From assembly GCA_938021685.1 (NCBI GenBank), contig CALIFM010000264.1:1-17101 (forward strand): DNA of 17,101 bases, given 5' to 3'. The position numbers and the translations under genes were made by a program. The DNA is from an uncultured Gammaproteobacteria bacterium. Its GTDB lineage: Bacteria; Pseudomonadota; Gammaproteobacteria; Arenicellales; Poriferihabitantaceae. Positions 6,982 to 14,319 of the stretch are shown here, one piece after another. The notes under the pieces are model-generated. The model was not told the DNA's origin. It searched no databases and saw only the letters and a list, made by a program, of their open reading frames with translations. Each line of letters starts with the position of its first letter. The first letter of the stretch is position 1.

Positions 6982-8285
6982 GTTTAGTTCTTCAAATCAT
7001 CCTGCTGGCAGTCTTGCTAGTGATATCTGGTTTTTTTTCCAGCTCTGAAACCGCACTGTTTTCTCTCAAGCGTAGTGACCGCCACGCCTTGCAGGAAAGC
7101 CATCCAAAACAGTCGTCCATTATCGAACAACTGCTGGTGCAGCCACGGCGCTTGATCATCACTATGCTCATCGGCAACGAAAGTGTCAATGTGGCCGCTT
7201 CAGCAGCATCCACGGCACTAGTTCTGCGCTTTTTCGGCGACGGTAATGCTTATCTTAACTTGCTGGTGATGGTGCCTTTGTTGCTGTTAGTGGGGGAAAT
7301 CACCCCCAAGACATTGGCGATTCGCCACAGCACCAAATTTGCAGTAGTTCAAGCCCCGATATTGGACAAGTTTTCGTGGTTAACGACGCCTATTCGCCAG
7401 GTGATTCGATTGATTGCCGATCGCATCATTACCCTTATCGTGGGCCGCGAACGCTCCGAAGGCAATATTGTCACTGAGGACATGATTCGCACCTTGGCTG
7501 CCGATGCCCTAGAACGCGGTGCACTGGACAGCACTGAAGCGGAGATGATTCACCAGATTTTTGATTTTGGTAATGTCACTGCCGAAGACATCATGACTCC
7601 GCGCTCAGATATCTCAGCGATGTCAATCCGCCTGAGCATGCCCAAATGTTTGGATAATTATTCCAGTCACAAGCACACCAAAATTCCTATATTTAGCAAA
7701 AACCGCGACGATATAGTGGGTGTTTTGTTCGCACGCGACTTAATGGGCGTTGATTTAAGCGACAGCGATACCAGCCTGCGCGATCATCGATACCTACTGC
7801 GCGAGCCATACTTTGTGCCTGAAACAAAATCAGGCGCCGATTTATTCAAAGTGTTTCGCGACAAAAAAATTAGCATCGCCATTGTGGTGGATGAATACGG
7901 CGGCGTGGTTGGCTTAGTAACGATGGAAGATTTACTTGAAACCATTTTTGGCGACATTTACAGCCCGTCTGAGGACGATGCACGCTCTAGTCACGTGATT
8001 GCCGAAGGCCGTTACATTGTAGATGGCATCTTGGATGTGGATGATTTTAATCAAGAGTTTGGTAGCGATTTAAGCACCGCCCATGCCGACACTATCGGCG
8101 GCCTAATCTTCCACACCTTGGGTGAGTTACCAGATGAAGGCGATGTGGTTAGCATTGACGGCCTGCAGTTTAAAGTGATGACGATGAAAGACAATCGCAT
8201 CAAAGATATTGAACTGCAACTAGCTAAGGTCAACAAGCCTAAGGGCAAAGCAGCAAAGGACAGCCCTGACGAGGACAGCACATGA
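6972..8285 (+). CDS. CNNM/CorB-like (HlyC/CorC family) membrane protein, first of tandem pair
   Basis: Integral membrane protein of the DUF21-CBS-CorC family; characterised CorB/CNNM members take part in Mg2+ (or Co2+) export. The length is 437 aa. The DUF21 transmembrane domain covers about 1-190, with the conserved SGFFSSSETALFSL (19-32), GNESVNVAAS (68-77) and GEITPKT (108-114). A CBS pair follows (about 205-330; EDIMTPRSDI, VVDEYGGVVGLVTMEDLLETIFGDI), then the small CorC_HlyC domain (about 345-417; YIVDGILDVDDFN, TIGGLIFHTLGELPDEGD). A Lys/Asp-rich tail ends the protein. Old hemolysin labels for this family are misleading. The start at ATG 6972 fits the family N-terminus but lacks a Shine-Dalgarno. 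Its stop overlaps the next start by four bases (ATGA), so the two paralogues are translationally coupled. The transported ion is not certain from sequence. Confidence 0.9.
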   Translation: MDVGLVLQIILLAVLLVISGFFSSSETALFSLKRSDRHALQESHPKQSSIIEQLLVQPRRLIITMLIGNESVNVAASAASTALVLRFFGDGNAYLNLLVMVPLLLLVGEITPKTLAIRHSTKFAVVQAPILDKFSWLTTPIRQVIRLIADRIITLIVGRERSEGNIVTEDMIRTLAADALERGALDSTEAEMIHQIFDFGNVTAEDIMTPRSDISAMSIRLSMPKCLDNYSSHKHTKIPIFSKNRDDIVGVLFARDLMGVDLSDSDTSLRDHRYLLREPYFVPETKSGADLFKVFRDKKISIAIVVDEYGGVVGLVTMEDLLETIFGDIYSPSEDDARSSHVIAEGRYIVDGILDVDDFNQEFGSDLSTAHADTIGGLIFHTLGELPDEGDVVSIDGLQFKVMTMKDNRIKDIELQLAKVNKPKGKAAKDSPDEDST

Positions 8286-9505
8286 CCCTCAGCACCGTCA
8301 TTTTGCTATCAGTGTTTTTCTTACTGATGCAAGGGTTCTTCTCGGGCTCAGAGATCGCCATGGTCAGCATCGAAAAAAGTGTGCTGCGCCATCAAGCTGC
8401 GCAGGGCTCACGGGGCGCTAAACATGCCTTGTCCATGCTTAACCGACCTGACTGGATGCTTTCCACCACTCTTGCGGGCACGAACATTGCCACGGTCACC
8501 AACACCACCATTGTCACCGCATATGCCATTAACCGGTTCGGCGAACAAGGCGGGCTCTATGCGGTCATTATCATGATCCCGTTGGTGCTGCTATTTGGTG
8601 AGATCATTCCCAAAAGCGTATTCCAACAACGTGCCAATCAATTAGTACCGAAGATAGTTTACGTTTTGTGGCTGTTTTCTTTTATTCTCGCGCCCATCAT
8701 CTATGTATTCTCACGTGTCTCTAGGTTAGTCAGCGGCAATAATGCAGACGACAGCAGCCCGTTCATTCAGCGCCAAGAGTTTATTTCCATGCTCAGCACC
8801 CCTGACGTAGTGAATGGCGATATTGAAGAAATTGAAAAGGACATGATCCAGCGGGTGTTCAACTACTCTGAAACTACTGCAGAGCTGGCGATGACCCCAC
8901 TAGAAAATGTGGCGGCCATTGCTTTTGATTCCACCGTAGAAGAAGCGCTTGCTTTTGCGCAAAACTGCGGGCATATCCGCTTGCCAATGTATAAAGACGA
9001 ACACGATAACATGGTGGGTATCGTCAACACTTTGCAAATGCTCGGCGCACCACCCACTGACGTCGCCAATACCTTTATGACACCACTGCACACCGTCAAG
9101 CACGGCGAAAGCGTGGCTACCTTATTTTCAGATTTACGCCGATCTAAATCTCAAGTATCCGTGGTGCTGGGCGAGCATGGACGTGCAATCGGCCTGATCT
9201 CGGTGGAAGACATCATGGAAGAAGTGGTGGCTGACATCGAAGATGAACACGACAACACCGATGGCATGGTCACCCAACTGGGCGCACGCAACTACCGCGT
9301 CAATGCCCATATCGCACCACAGCAGCTTAACGAAGCCTTAGGGCTAAAAATCGACACGCAGCGCTACGCATCTTTGGCAGGCTTACTGCTCAGTAAGTTT
9401 GAGCAAATCCCTGTTGATGGTGATAGCGTTGAAATTGGCAAAGTATGCTTTACAGTCTCACGTGCTAGTCCACGCGCAATTGTCGAAGTGCAGGTAACTT
9501 GGTGA
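8282..9505 (+). CDS. CNNM/CorB-like (HlyC/CorC family) membrane protein, second of tandem pair
   Basis: Paralogue of the preceding gene, 407 aa, with the same order of domains: DUF21 membrane domain (about 1-185; QGFFSGSEIAMVSIEKS, GTNIATVTNTTIV, GEIIPKS), CBS pair (about 200-320; VVLGEHGRAIGLISVEDIMEEVVADIEDE) and CorC_HlyC domain (about 330-405; YRVNAHIAPQQLNEALG, ASLAGLLLSKFEQIPVDGD). The ATGA overlap and a GAGGA ribosome site (8271-8275), six bases before the ATG, support the start. The two are clearly diverged: the CBS tip reads LGEHGRAIG instead of VDEYGGVVG, so they may form a heteromer with different nucleotide or ion sensing. The stop TGA overlaps the ATG of the amidohydrolase by one base. 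Confidence 0.9.
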   Translation: MTLSTVILLSVFFLLMQGFFSGSEIAMVSIEKSVLRHQAAQGSRGAKHALSMLNRPDWMLSTTLAGTNIATVTNTTIVTAYAINRFGEQGGLYAVIIMIPLVLLFGEIIPKSVFQQRANQLVPKIVYVLWLFSFILAPIIYVFSRVSRLVSGNNADDSSPFIQRQEFISMLSTPDVVNGDIEEIEKDMIQRVFNYSETTAELAMTPLENVAAIAFDSTVEEALAFAQNCGHIRLPMYKDEHDNMVGIVNTLQMLGAPPTDVANTFMTPLHTVKHGESVATLFSDLRRSKSQVSVVLGEHGRAIGLISVEDIMEEVVADIEDEHDNTDGMVTQLGARNYRVNAHIAPQQLNEALGLKIDTQRYASLAGLLLSKFEQIPVDGDSVEIGKVCFTVSRASPRAIVEVQVTW

Positions 9506-10695
9506 TGGTGGATTACTCCATCACAAATAAAGTTGAATTCCCCCAGCAATTAATTGGTGAGCTGACCACCTGGCGCGAAGATTTCCATCAACACCCCGAG
9601 GTGGGTTTTGATGAACATCGCACCAGCGGCAAAGTGGCCGACTTGCTGGCATCATTTGGCATTGAAGTTCATCGTGGTATTGGCCAGACCGGTGTAGTGG
9701 GGGTGTTGCAGCGTGGCAACAGTACGCGCAGCATTGGCTTACGTGCTGACATGGATGCGTTGCCCGTAACTGAAACCAATGGTTTTGCTCATCGCTCTAT
9801 GCACAAGGGGGTAATGCATGCTTGCGGGCATGACGGCCACACTTCCATGCTGCTGGGAGCAGCCAAGCACTTGGCACAACACGGCCAGTTTGATGGCAAA
9901 GTGGTGTTTATTTTTCAGCCAAACGAAGAACACGGGCTTGGGTCGCCAGCGATGATTGCCGATGGCCTATTCGAACGCTTTGCAGTGGACGATGTATACG
10001 GTATTCACAATATTCCGGGCATGGCCTTGGGTGAATTTGCCACCTGCGCCGGACCGATTACAGCCAGCGAAAGCCTGTTTGAAATTGCCATCAAGGCTCA
10101 AGGCGGCCATGCGGCTATGCCGCACATGGGTGTAGACGCCATCATGGTGGGGGCGCAGTTGGTTAGCGCGCTGCAAACTATTGTGTCGCGCAAACTAGAT
10201 CCCAGCCTTAATGGAGTAGTGTCCGTAACTGAATTCACCAGTGACGGCGGCCGCAATATATTACCAGGCAATGCTTTGCTTAAAGGCGATGCACGCGCTT
10301 TAAGGCCGGAGATTAATGCTGCAATTGAAGCCAAGATGCGCCAGATTGTAGAGGGCGTATGTGCAGCCCATGGGGTAAGCGCGCAGGTCAGCTACGACAC
10401 TATATTCCCTGCTACTATTAATGCGCCAGCTCCTGCACAAGCTGTGGCTAAAGCTGCCGCAGCGGTGGTTGGGCAGAGCAAGGTGAACGGTGACTGTGAA
10501 CCCAAGCTATTCTCAGAAGATTTTGCTCACATGGCGGCCACCAAGCCCGGGTGCTTTGTGCTACTGGGCAATGGCACACAAGGGGCGCACGCACAACCAC
10601 TCCACAGCGCTGATTATGATTTTAACAATGCCGCCTTACCCATCGGCACAGCGTTTTGGGTGCAATTGGTGCAGCAAGAACTCATAGCTAGCTGA
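9505..10695 (+). CDS. M20 family metallo-amidohydrolase (hippurate/N-acyl amino acid hydrolase type)
   Basis: Predicted cytoplasmic zinc/manganese amidohydrolase of the M20D group that cleaves N-acyl amino acids or related amides. I chose ATG 9505 (396 aa), which shares one base with the upstream stop (TGATG); TTG 9499 and GTG 9502 are alternatives. The dimetal site is complete: ADMDALP (about 81-87), ACGHDGH (C107, H109), NEEHG (E142 region), GIHN (H168) and the C-terminal LHSADYDFNN. The dimerisation-domain pattern KAQGGHAAMPHMGVDAI and the late SEDFAHMA also fit. The substrate cannot be chosen among hippurate, N-acetyl amino acids and indole-acyl conjugates. The overlap makes coupling with the CorC-type pair likely, which is an unusual partner. 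A RidA-family gene follows 85 bases later. Confidence 0.9.
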   Translation: MVDYSITNKVEFPQQLIGELTTWREDFHQHPEVGFDEHRTSGKVADLLASFGIEVHRGIGQTGVVGVLQRGNSTRSIGLRADMDALPVTETNGFAHRSMHKGVMHACGHDGHTSMLLGAAKHLAQHGQFDGKVVFIFQPNEEHGLGSPAMIADGLFERFAVDDVYGIHNIPGMALGEFATCAGPITASESLFEIAIKAQGGHAAMPHMGVDAIMVGAQLVSALQTIVSRKLDPSLNGVVSVTEFTSDGGRNILPGNALLKGDARALRPEINAAIEAKMRQIVEGVCAAHGVSAQVSYDTIFPATINAPAPAQAVAKAAAAVVGQSKVNGDCEPKLFSEDFAHMAATKPGCFVLLGNGTQGAHAQPLHSADYDFNNAALPIGTAFWVQLVQQELIAS

Positions 10696-10780
10696 AGCTA
10701 TTAAGCGCAAGCAAGAATATGATTGCAACTTGTATAAGCAAAGCAACTATCAGTGATTAGAAACAAATAAGGTTTACCCA

Positions 10781-11164
10781 ATGAAAACGTCTCGAAACCC
10801 AAAAACAATACATGCACCGCTTGCATCTTATGTTCACCAAATAGAAGTCAGCGCAGACGAAAAGCTTTTAGTGCTCTCTGGGCAAGTGGGTGTAAGAAAA
10901 GACGGCACTATTCCAGAAGATGCGATGGCACAACTTGAACTTGCTTGGCATAACGTGGGCGAAAACCTCAAAGAAGCAGGCATGTCTTATAAAGACGTCA
11001 TCAAAGCCACCTTTTATATGGTTGAACAGAGTGATCCAACAGCTAGGCGTGCAGCTTTTGCCTCTATGCTTGATGGTATCCGTCCGTGCATGACGCTTCT
11101 ATATGTTTCAGCGCTCGGTACAGACGAATTGAAAGTAGAAATTGATGTACTAGCCAGTGCATAG
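10781..11164 (+). CDS. RidA/YjgF-family protein
   Basis: A 127-aa protein of the Rid (YjgF/YER057c/UK114) family. RidA members hydrolyse reactive enamine/imine intermediates made by PLP enzymes; many relatives have unknown substrates. Visible signatures: LLVLSGQVGVRKDGTIPEDAMAQLELAWHNVGENLKEAG, VIKATFYMVE, and the late IRPCMTLLYVSAL...LKVEIDVLA, which keeps an Arg followed by Pro-Cys near the position of the active-site Arg of RidA. The divergence from E. coli RidA (for example TLLYVSALG) suggests a Rid subfamily rather than RidA itself. AAGG lies about nine bases before the ATG. It follows the amidohydrolase on the same strand after 85 bases; a separate promoter could not be identified with confidence. 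Confidence 0.88.
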   Translation: MKTSRNPKTIHAPLASYVHQIEVSADEKLLVLSGQVGVRKDGTIPEDAMAQLELAWHNVGENLKEAGMSYKDVIKATFYMVEQSDPTARRAAFASMLDGIRPCMTLLYVSALGTDELKVEIDVLASA

Positions 11165-11176
11165 TATCAACATTTG

Positions 11177-11204
11177 CAATAGGTCGAGCTTGTAGTGCCT
11201 ATTG
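11177..11204. terminator. Inverted repeat between convergent genes, possible bidirectional terminator
   Basis: CAATAGG (11177-11183) pairs with CCTATTG (11198-11204) across a 14-base loop, exactly between the convergent rid gene and the minus-strand 158-aa gene, whose TAG stop lies inside the right arm. No T run follows on either strand, so it is only a weak terminator candidate. Confidence 0.25.
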
Positions 11205-11675
11205 TGCACCCATCACGCTGTGCACCCAGCGCCCTATTCCTTCAGGCGGATCTTTAAGCTTTGTACGCAGATTGATAGAAAAATCCAGCCCTTGCTCAGC
11301 AGCAATAAATTGCTTCAGCACATTATCTTCTTGCGCCAACTGTTTACAATCAGCCACCTGCGTGGTTTCTGATGGGCAGTCATACAACACACTGCGCAAG
11401 GTCATCCGCTTCAGTGATTTGCTTTCATGGCTATTGTTCATGCGCCCTTGCAGACGGAAGAGCCCTGCATAGCCTTTCTCAACTTTTACCTCAGTTAAGT
11501 TTGCATAATCGGTCAAAGGCTTCGCCTTCGCTTCGGTCGAATCAGTCGGGGTTAACCAATAAAACAAAAGCCAAGCTAACAGCAACAAGCCCAGCAGAGC
11601 AAAGCCCAAGCGTGGCCGTCTAGTGGTGACCACTAGCAAGCAAGCAACAATAATGGCAATGGCGATGATGTGCAT
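11199..11675 (-). CDS. Small membrane protein with a periplasmic-type domain, unknown
   Basis: I cannot assign this 158-aa protein. Two hydrophobic helices lie at about 1-17 and 21-41, separated by a short basic turn (TTRRPRLG), so both ends probably face the same side, with the domain at 42-158 most likely periplasmic. That domain starts with a charged linker and contains GYAGLFRLQGRMNNSHESKSLKRMTLRSVLYDCP, resembling a beta-rich immunoglobulin-like fold (inference only), and two cysteines (DCP, ADCK) 14 residues apart that could form a disulfide. A good AAGGG ribosome site (11683-11687 on the minus strand) precedes ATG 11675. It begins 18 bases after the glutamate-synthase-like gene, so the two are very likely one operon. 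Confidence 0.75.
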   Translation of the reverse strand: MHIIAIAIIVACLLVVTTRRPRLGFALLGLLLLAWLLFYWLTPTDSTEAKAKPLTDYANLTEVKVEKGYAGLFRLQGRMNNSHESKSLKRMTLRSVLYDCPSETTQVADCKQLAQEDNVLKQFIAAEQGLDFSINLRTKLKDPPEGIGRWVHSVMGAQ

Positions 11676-11693
11676 AATTTTACCCTTCTTAGT

Positions 11694-13331
11694 TTAAGCA
11701 GTTTGCGCCTTGCGCTTAGCTTTTTTCTTGGAAGCTGCCTTCGATCTTGGCTTAGCTTTAGCTAACATTTTAGTTTCCTTAGCGCGCTGTGCCGGTGTCT
11801 GCGCCATGCGCTCGTGCATAGCGACATCATTGATATGAAAGTTAGGATAAGGATATAAATCGGTTAGCTCTTGGGTTACGCCGTTTTCACCCATCATGCG
11901 CGCATGAGTACGATCAAGCTGGCGCGGCTCTTGTAAGCCTACAGCATGAGCAATATAGCCCACTTCATACACAATGTGCTTGATATAATTAGCTACCCGT
12001 TCTGACTTCTTAGTGACATTCAAACCTTTTTGGTATTTCTCTTGATGCGTCGTAATGCCGGTTGGGCAAGTGTTTTTGTTGCACTGCATCGCTTGGATGC
12101 AACCCAATGCCAACATCGGTCCGCGCGCCGAGGCGACAAAATCCGCCCCTGTGCATAAGGCCCAAGCAAACTCGGTAGGATTAATTAGCTTGCCGCTGGC
12201 GACTACACGAATGCGATCGCGCAAGCCATAGCGAGTCAACTCATTGATTAAAAATGGCAAGCTTTCGCGCAAAGGCAGACCTACTGTGTCCATCAACGAC
12301 ATCGGTGCTGCACCCGTTCCACCATCTCCGCCATCGACAGTGAAAAAATCCGGGGCATACTCCAGCCCTTTTTGTTGAATCGACTTACACAACGTAGTGA
12401 TCCATAAATTGCCACCCAGCACGGCCTTAATGCCTACCGGCTTACCCGTGGCTTGGCGTGCCTTATAAATAAACTCCAGCAAGTCCTCATTGTTCTCCAC
12501 TCCAATATGACGATTAGGGCTGATCGAATCTTGCCCCTCTGGGATACCACGAATACGCGCGATCTCAGCATTGACCTTAATGCCCGGTAAAATGCCTCCC
12601 TTACCCGGCTTGGCCCCCTGGCTGATCTTGATCTCGATCATCTTGACCTGCTCGTTAGCCGCGACTTCTTTGAGCTTCTCGGCGCTAAACCGGCCCTGCT
12701 CATCACGCACGCCGTAATTGCCTGTGCCGATTTGGAAAACCACATCACAACCGCCTTCAAGGTGATACGGCGCAAGGCCGCCTTCACCCGTGTTCAACCA
12801 TGCCCCAGCTTTTTTCGCGCCCTTAGATAGTGCTCGCACCGCCGGTTTTGAAATCGCACCGTAACTCATCGCTGAGATATTAAACAGCGACTTGGTGGTG
12901 TAAGGCTGCTCGCAATAGCCTTCACCCACCGTGATCGGACGTGGTTCTACCGTGTCTTCATCCAAGGTCGGGAACGGCGTGTTCTCAAACAAAATGGTGC
13001 CGTTATTGAATATATTACGCGTGGAGCCAAAGGCCACGGTGTTATCGACGCCCTTAGCCGCGCGGTACACCCACGAGCGTTCAGCGCGGTTGAAAGGCAT
13101 TTCTTCACGGTCAAGAGCGAAAAAATATTGGCGAAAAAATTCACCCAAATGTTCAAACAACGCACGAAAGCGGCCTACCACAGGGTAGTTGCGGCGAATG
13201 GTGTTTTCCGACTGGTTGATGTCTTTAAAATACATAAAGGCCACCACCAGAATGCCGACACCGATCATAAAAATCAGCAGCAAGGCCAAAAATTGCATGG
13301 CCGACACGATAAACGAACCTAAAACCGACAT
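11694..13331 (-). CDS. Membrane-anchored glutamate-synthase-like FMN/Fe-S protein
   Basis: A 545-aa protein with the FMN-binding and Fe-S (synthase) domain of the glutamate synthase large subunit, but without the glutaminase domain. A hydrophobic helix at about 11-35 suggests membrane anchoring. The synthase domain runs about 130-480: ISAMSYGAISKPAVRALSKGA, IKISQGAKPGKGG (235-246), PNRHIGVENNEDL, VDGGDGGTGAAP (332-343), ARGPMLALGC. The 3Fe-4S motif is intact as C411-x5-C417-x4-C422 (CNKNTCPTG). The C-terminus is a Lys/Ala/Arg-rich tail of about 30 residues. No GltD-type NADPH subunit is nearby, so both ammonia source and electron donor are unknown; its actual reaction may not be glutamate synthesis. 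GAGG lies four bases before ATG 13331. It has its own promoter candidate with a palindrome, and the 158-aa gene follows it. Confidence 0.88.
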   Translation of the reverse strand: MSVLGSFIVSAMQFLALLLIFMIGVGILVVAFMYFKDINQSENTIRRNYPVVGRFRALFEHLGEFFRQYFFALDREEMPFNRAERSWVYRAAKGVDNTVAFGSTRNIFNNGTILFENTPFPTLDEDTVEPRPITVGEGYCEQPYTTKSLFNISAMSYGAISKPAVRALSKGAKKAGAWLNTGEGGLAPYHLEGGCDVVFQIGTGNYGVRDEQGRFSAEKLKEVAANEQVKMIEIKISQGAKPGKGGILPGIKVNAEIARIRGIPEGQDSISPNRHIGVENNEDLLEFIYKARQATGKPVGIKAVLGGNLWITTLCKSIQQKGLEYAPDFFTVDGGDGGTGAAPMSLMDTVGLPLRESLPFLINELTRYGLRDRIRVVASGKLINPTEFAWALCTGADFVASARGPMLALGCIQAMQCNKNTCPTGITTHQEKYQKGLNVTKKSERVANYIKHIVYEVGYIAHAVGLQEPRQLDRTHARMMGENGVTQELTDLYPYPNFHINDVAMHERMAQTPAQRAKETKMLAKAKPRSKAASKKKAKRKAQTA

Positions 13332-13365
13332 AAAACCTCTGTGCTTAAACTAAACAGGATGCTTG

Positions 13366-13400
13366 CCTATAAATTATAGGACCAAAATAAATGATAGCAA
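13366..13400 (-). promoter_or_regulatory. Promoter candidate of the glutamate-synthase-like gene with palindrome over the -10
   Basis: On the minus strand TTGCTA (13400-13395), a 16-base spacer and a perfect TATAAT (13378-13373) form a sigma-70-like promoter. The -10 lies inside a perfect 15-base palindrome, CCTATAA-A-TTATAGG on the plus strand (13366-13380), typical of an operator. The start would fall near 13366, with a leader of about 35 bases. A short hairpin (GATAG/CTATC, 13393-13406) overlaps the -35 and may be incidental. Confidence 0.6.
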
Positions 13401-13441
13401 ACTATCGCGGCTTTGTCTGAGCCAACCGGCGGTCACCCAAC

Positions 13442-14281
13442 TCATATAGAAAGCTGCCCATGAGTGACACGCTCATGGCCTGACAAATCATGTACAGTCT
13501 CCACATCGCTAAAGCCATGCTGATTAAGCAAATTACGCACTACAGCAGCTTGATTATAACCATGCTCAAACAGCAAATGACCTTGAGCTTTTAAATAGAT
13601 CACAGCCTGCGCAGTGATCGTAGTAAAGAACGCTAATCCATCTTCACCAGCAACCAGCGCCGCTTGCGGTTCATGCGGCAAATCACCTTGCTGCAAGTGT
13701 GGGTCGCCTGAACGAATATATGGCGGGTTCGAAACAATTAAATCAAATTGCTGCCCCTCAGCAGGAGCAAACCAATCACCATTCAGCACCTGCACATTAT
13801 CAAGCTGCAAGGCAGCGGCATTCTGCTTGGCCAAAGTACATGCAGCCTCACTAGCATCAACCGCCATCACTTGCGCTGCAGGGCGTGCTTTGGCGATACT
13901 TAAAGCAATCGCACCGCTGCCAGTGCCTAAATCCAATACGGCCAACGACGTATTTTTCGGCATAAAACTTAGGGCTTGCTCTACCAGTAACTCCGTATCC
14001 GAACGTGGAATTAACGCACTAGGGGTTACCTGCAAGCAAATATCATGAAAGTACTTTTCGCCGGTGATATAGGCAATTGGCTCACCACTTAAACGTCGCT
14101 GCAGCAACTCATTAAAGCGCATGACCAAGTCATCGCTAAGAGTTTGCTGTGCTTTTAGCACCAATTGTGTAGGGCTTAAACCAGCAGCATGCCCCAGCAA
14201 GGTCTCGGCTTCAACCTGCGCTTCATCGCCACCAATTTGCGCCGCCGCTTGCTTTAAGTGCCACGACAAAGGTTGCGCCAT
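13442..14281 (-). CDS. prmC: PrmC, release factor glutamine N5-methyltransferase
   Basis: SAM-dependent enzyme that methylates the glutamine of the GGQ motif in release factors 1 and 2, which improves peptide release. The length is 279 aa, normal for the family. The N-terminal helical release-factor-binding domain covers about 1-80 (RRLSGEPIAYITGEKYF at 62-78), followed by IPRSDTELLV (91-100), the SAM motif VLDLGTGSGAIAL (115-127) and the catalytic NPPY (185-188). It lies 38 bases after prfA on the same strand, the usual prfA-prmC order, and is surely co-transcribed with its own substrate's gene. No clear Shine-Dalgarno is seen. No strong terminator follows before the glutamate-synthase-like gene, so read-through into that gene is possible. 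Confidence 0.96.
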   Translation of the reverse strand: MAQPLSWHLKQAAAQIGGDEAQVEAETLLGHAAGLSPTQLVLKAQQTLSDDLVMRFNELLQRRLSGEPIAYITGEKYFHDICLQVTPSALIPRSDTELLVEQALSFMPKNTSLAVLDLGTGSGAIALSIAKARPAAQVMAVDASEAACTLAKQNAAALQLDNVQVLNGDWFAPAEGQQFDLIVSNPPYIRSGDPHLQQGDLPHEPQAALVAGEDGLAFFTTITAQAVIYLKAQGHLLFEHGYNQAAVVRNLLNQHGFSDVETVHDLSGHERVTHGQLSI

Positions 14282-14319
14282 TTGCTTTAGTAGATGAGTA
14301 AGTACTGCCAGTGAATTGC

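Noticed and set aside
13393..13406. Terminator after prmC (GATAG-CAAA-CTATC hairpin)
   Set aside because: The stem is only five bases, A/T-rich, with no proper T run; it more likely overlaps the next gene's promoter by chance.
13614..14048. A 144-codon plus-strand ORF opposite prmC
   Set aside because: Antisense to a well-conserved PrmC; the translation is rich in Cys, Ser and Ala with no recognisable domain.
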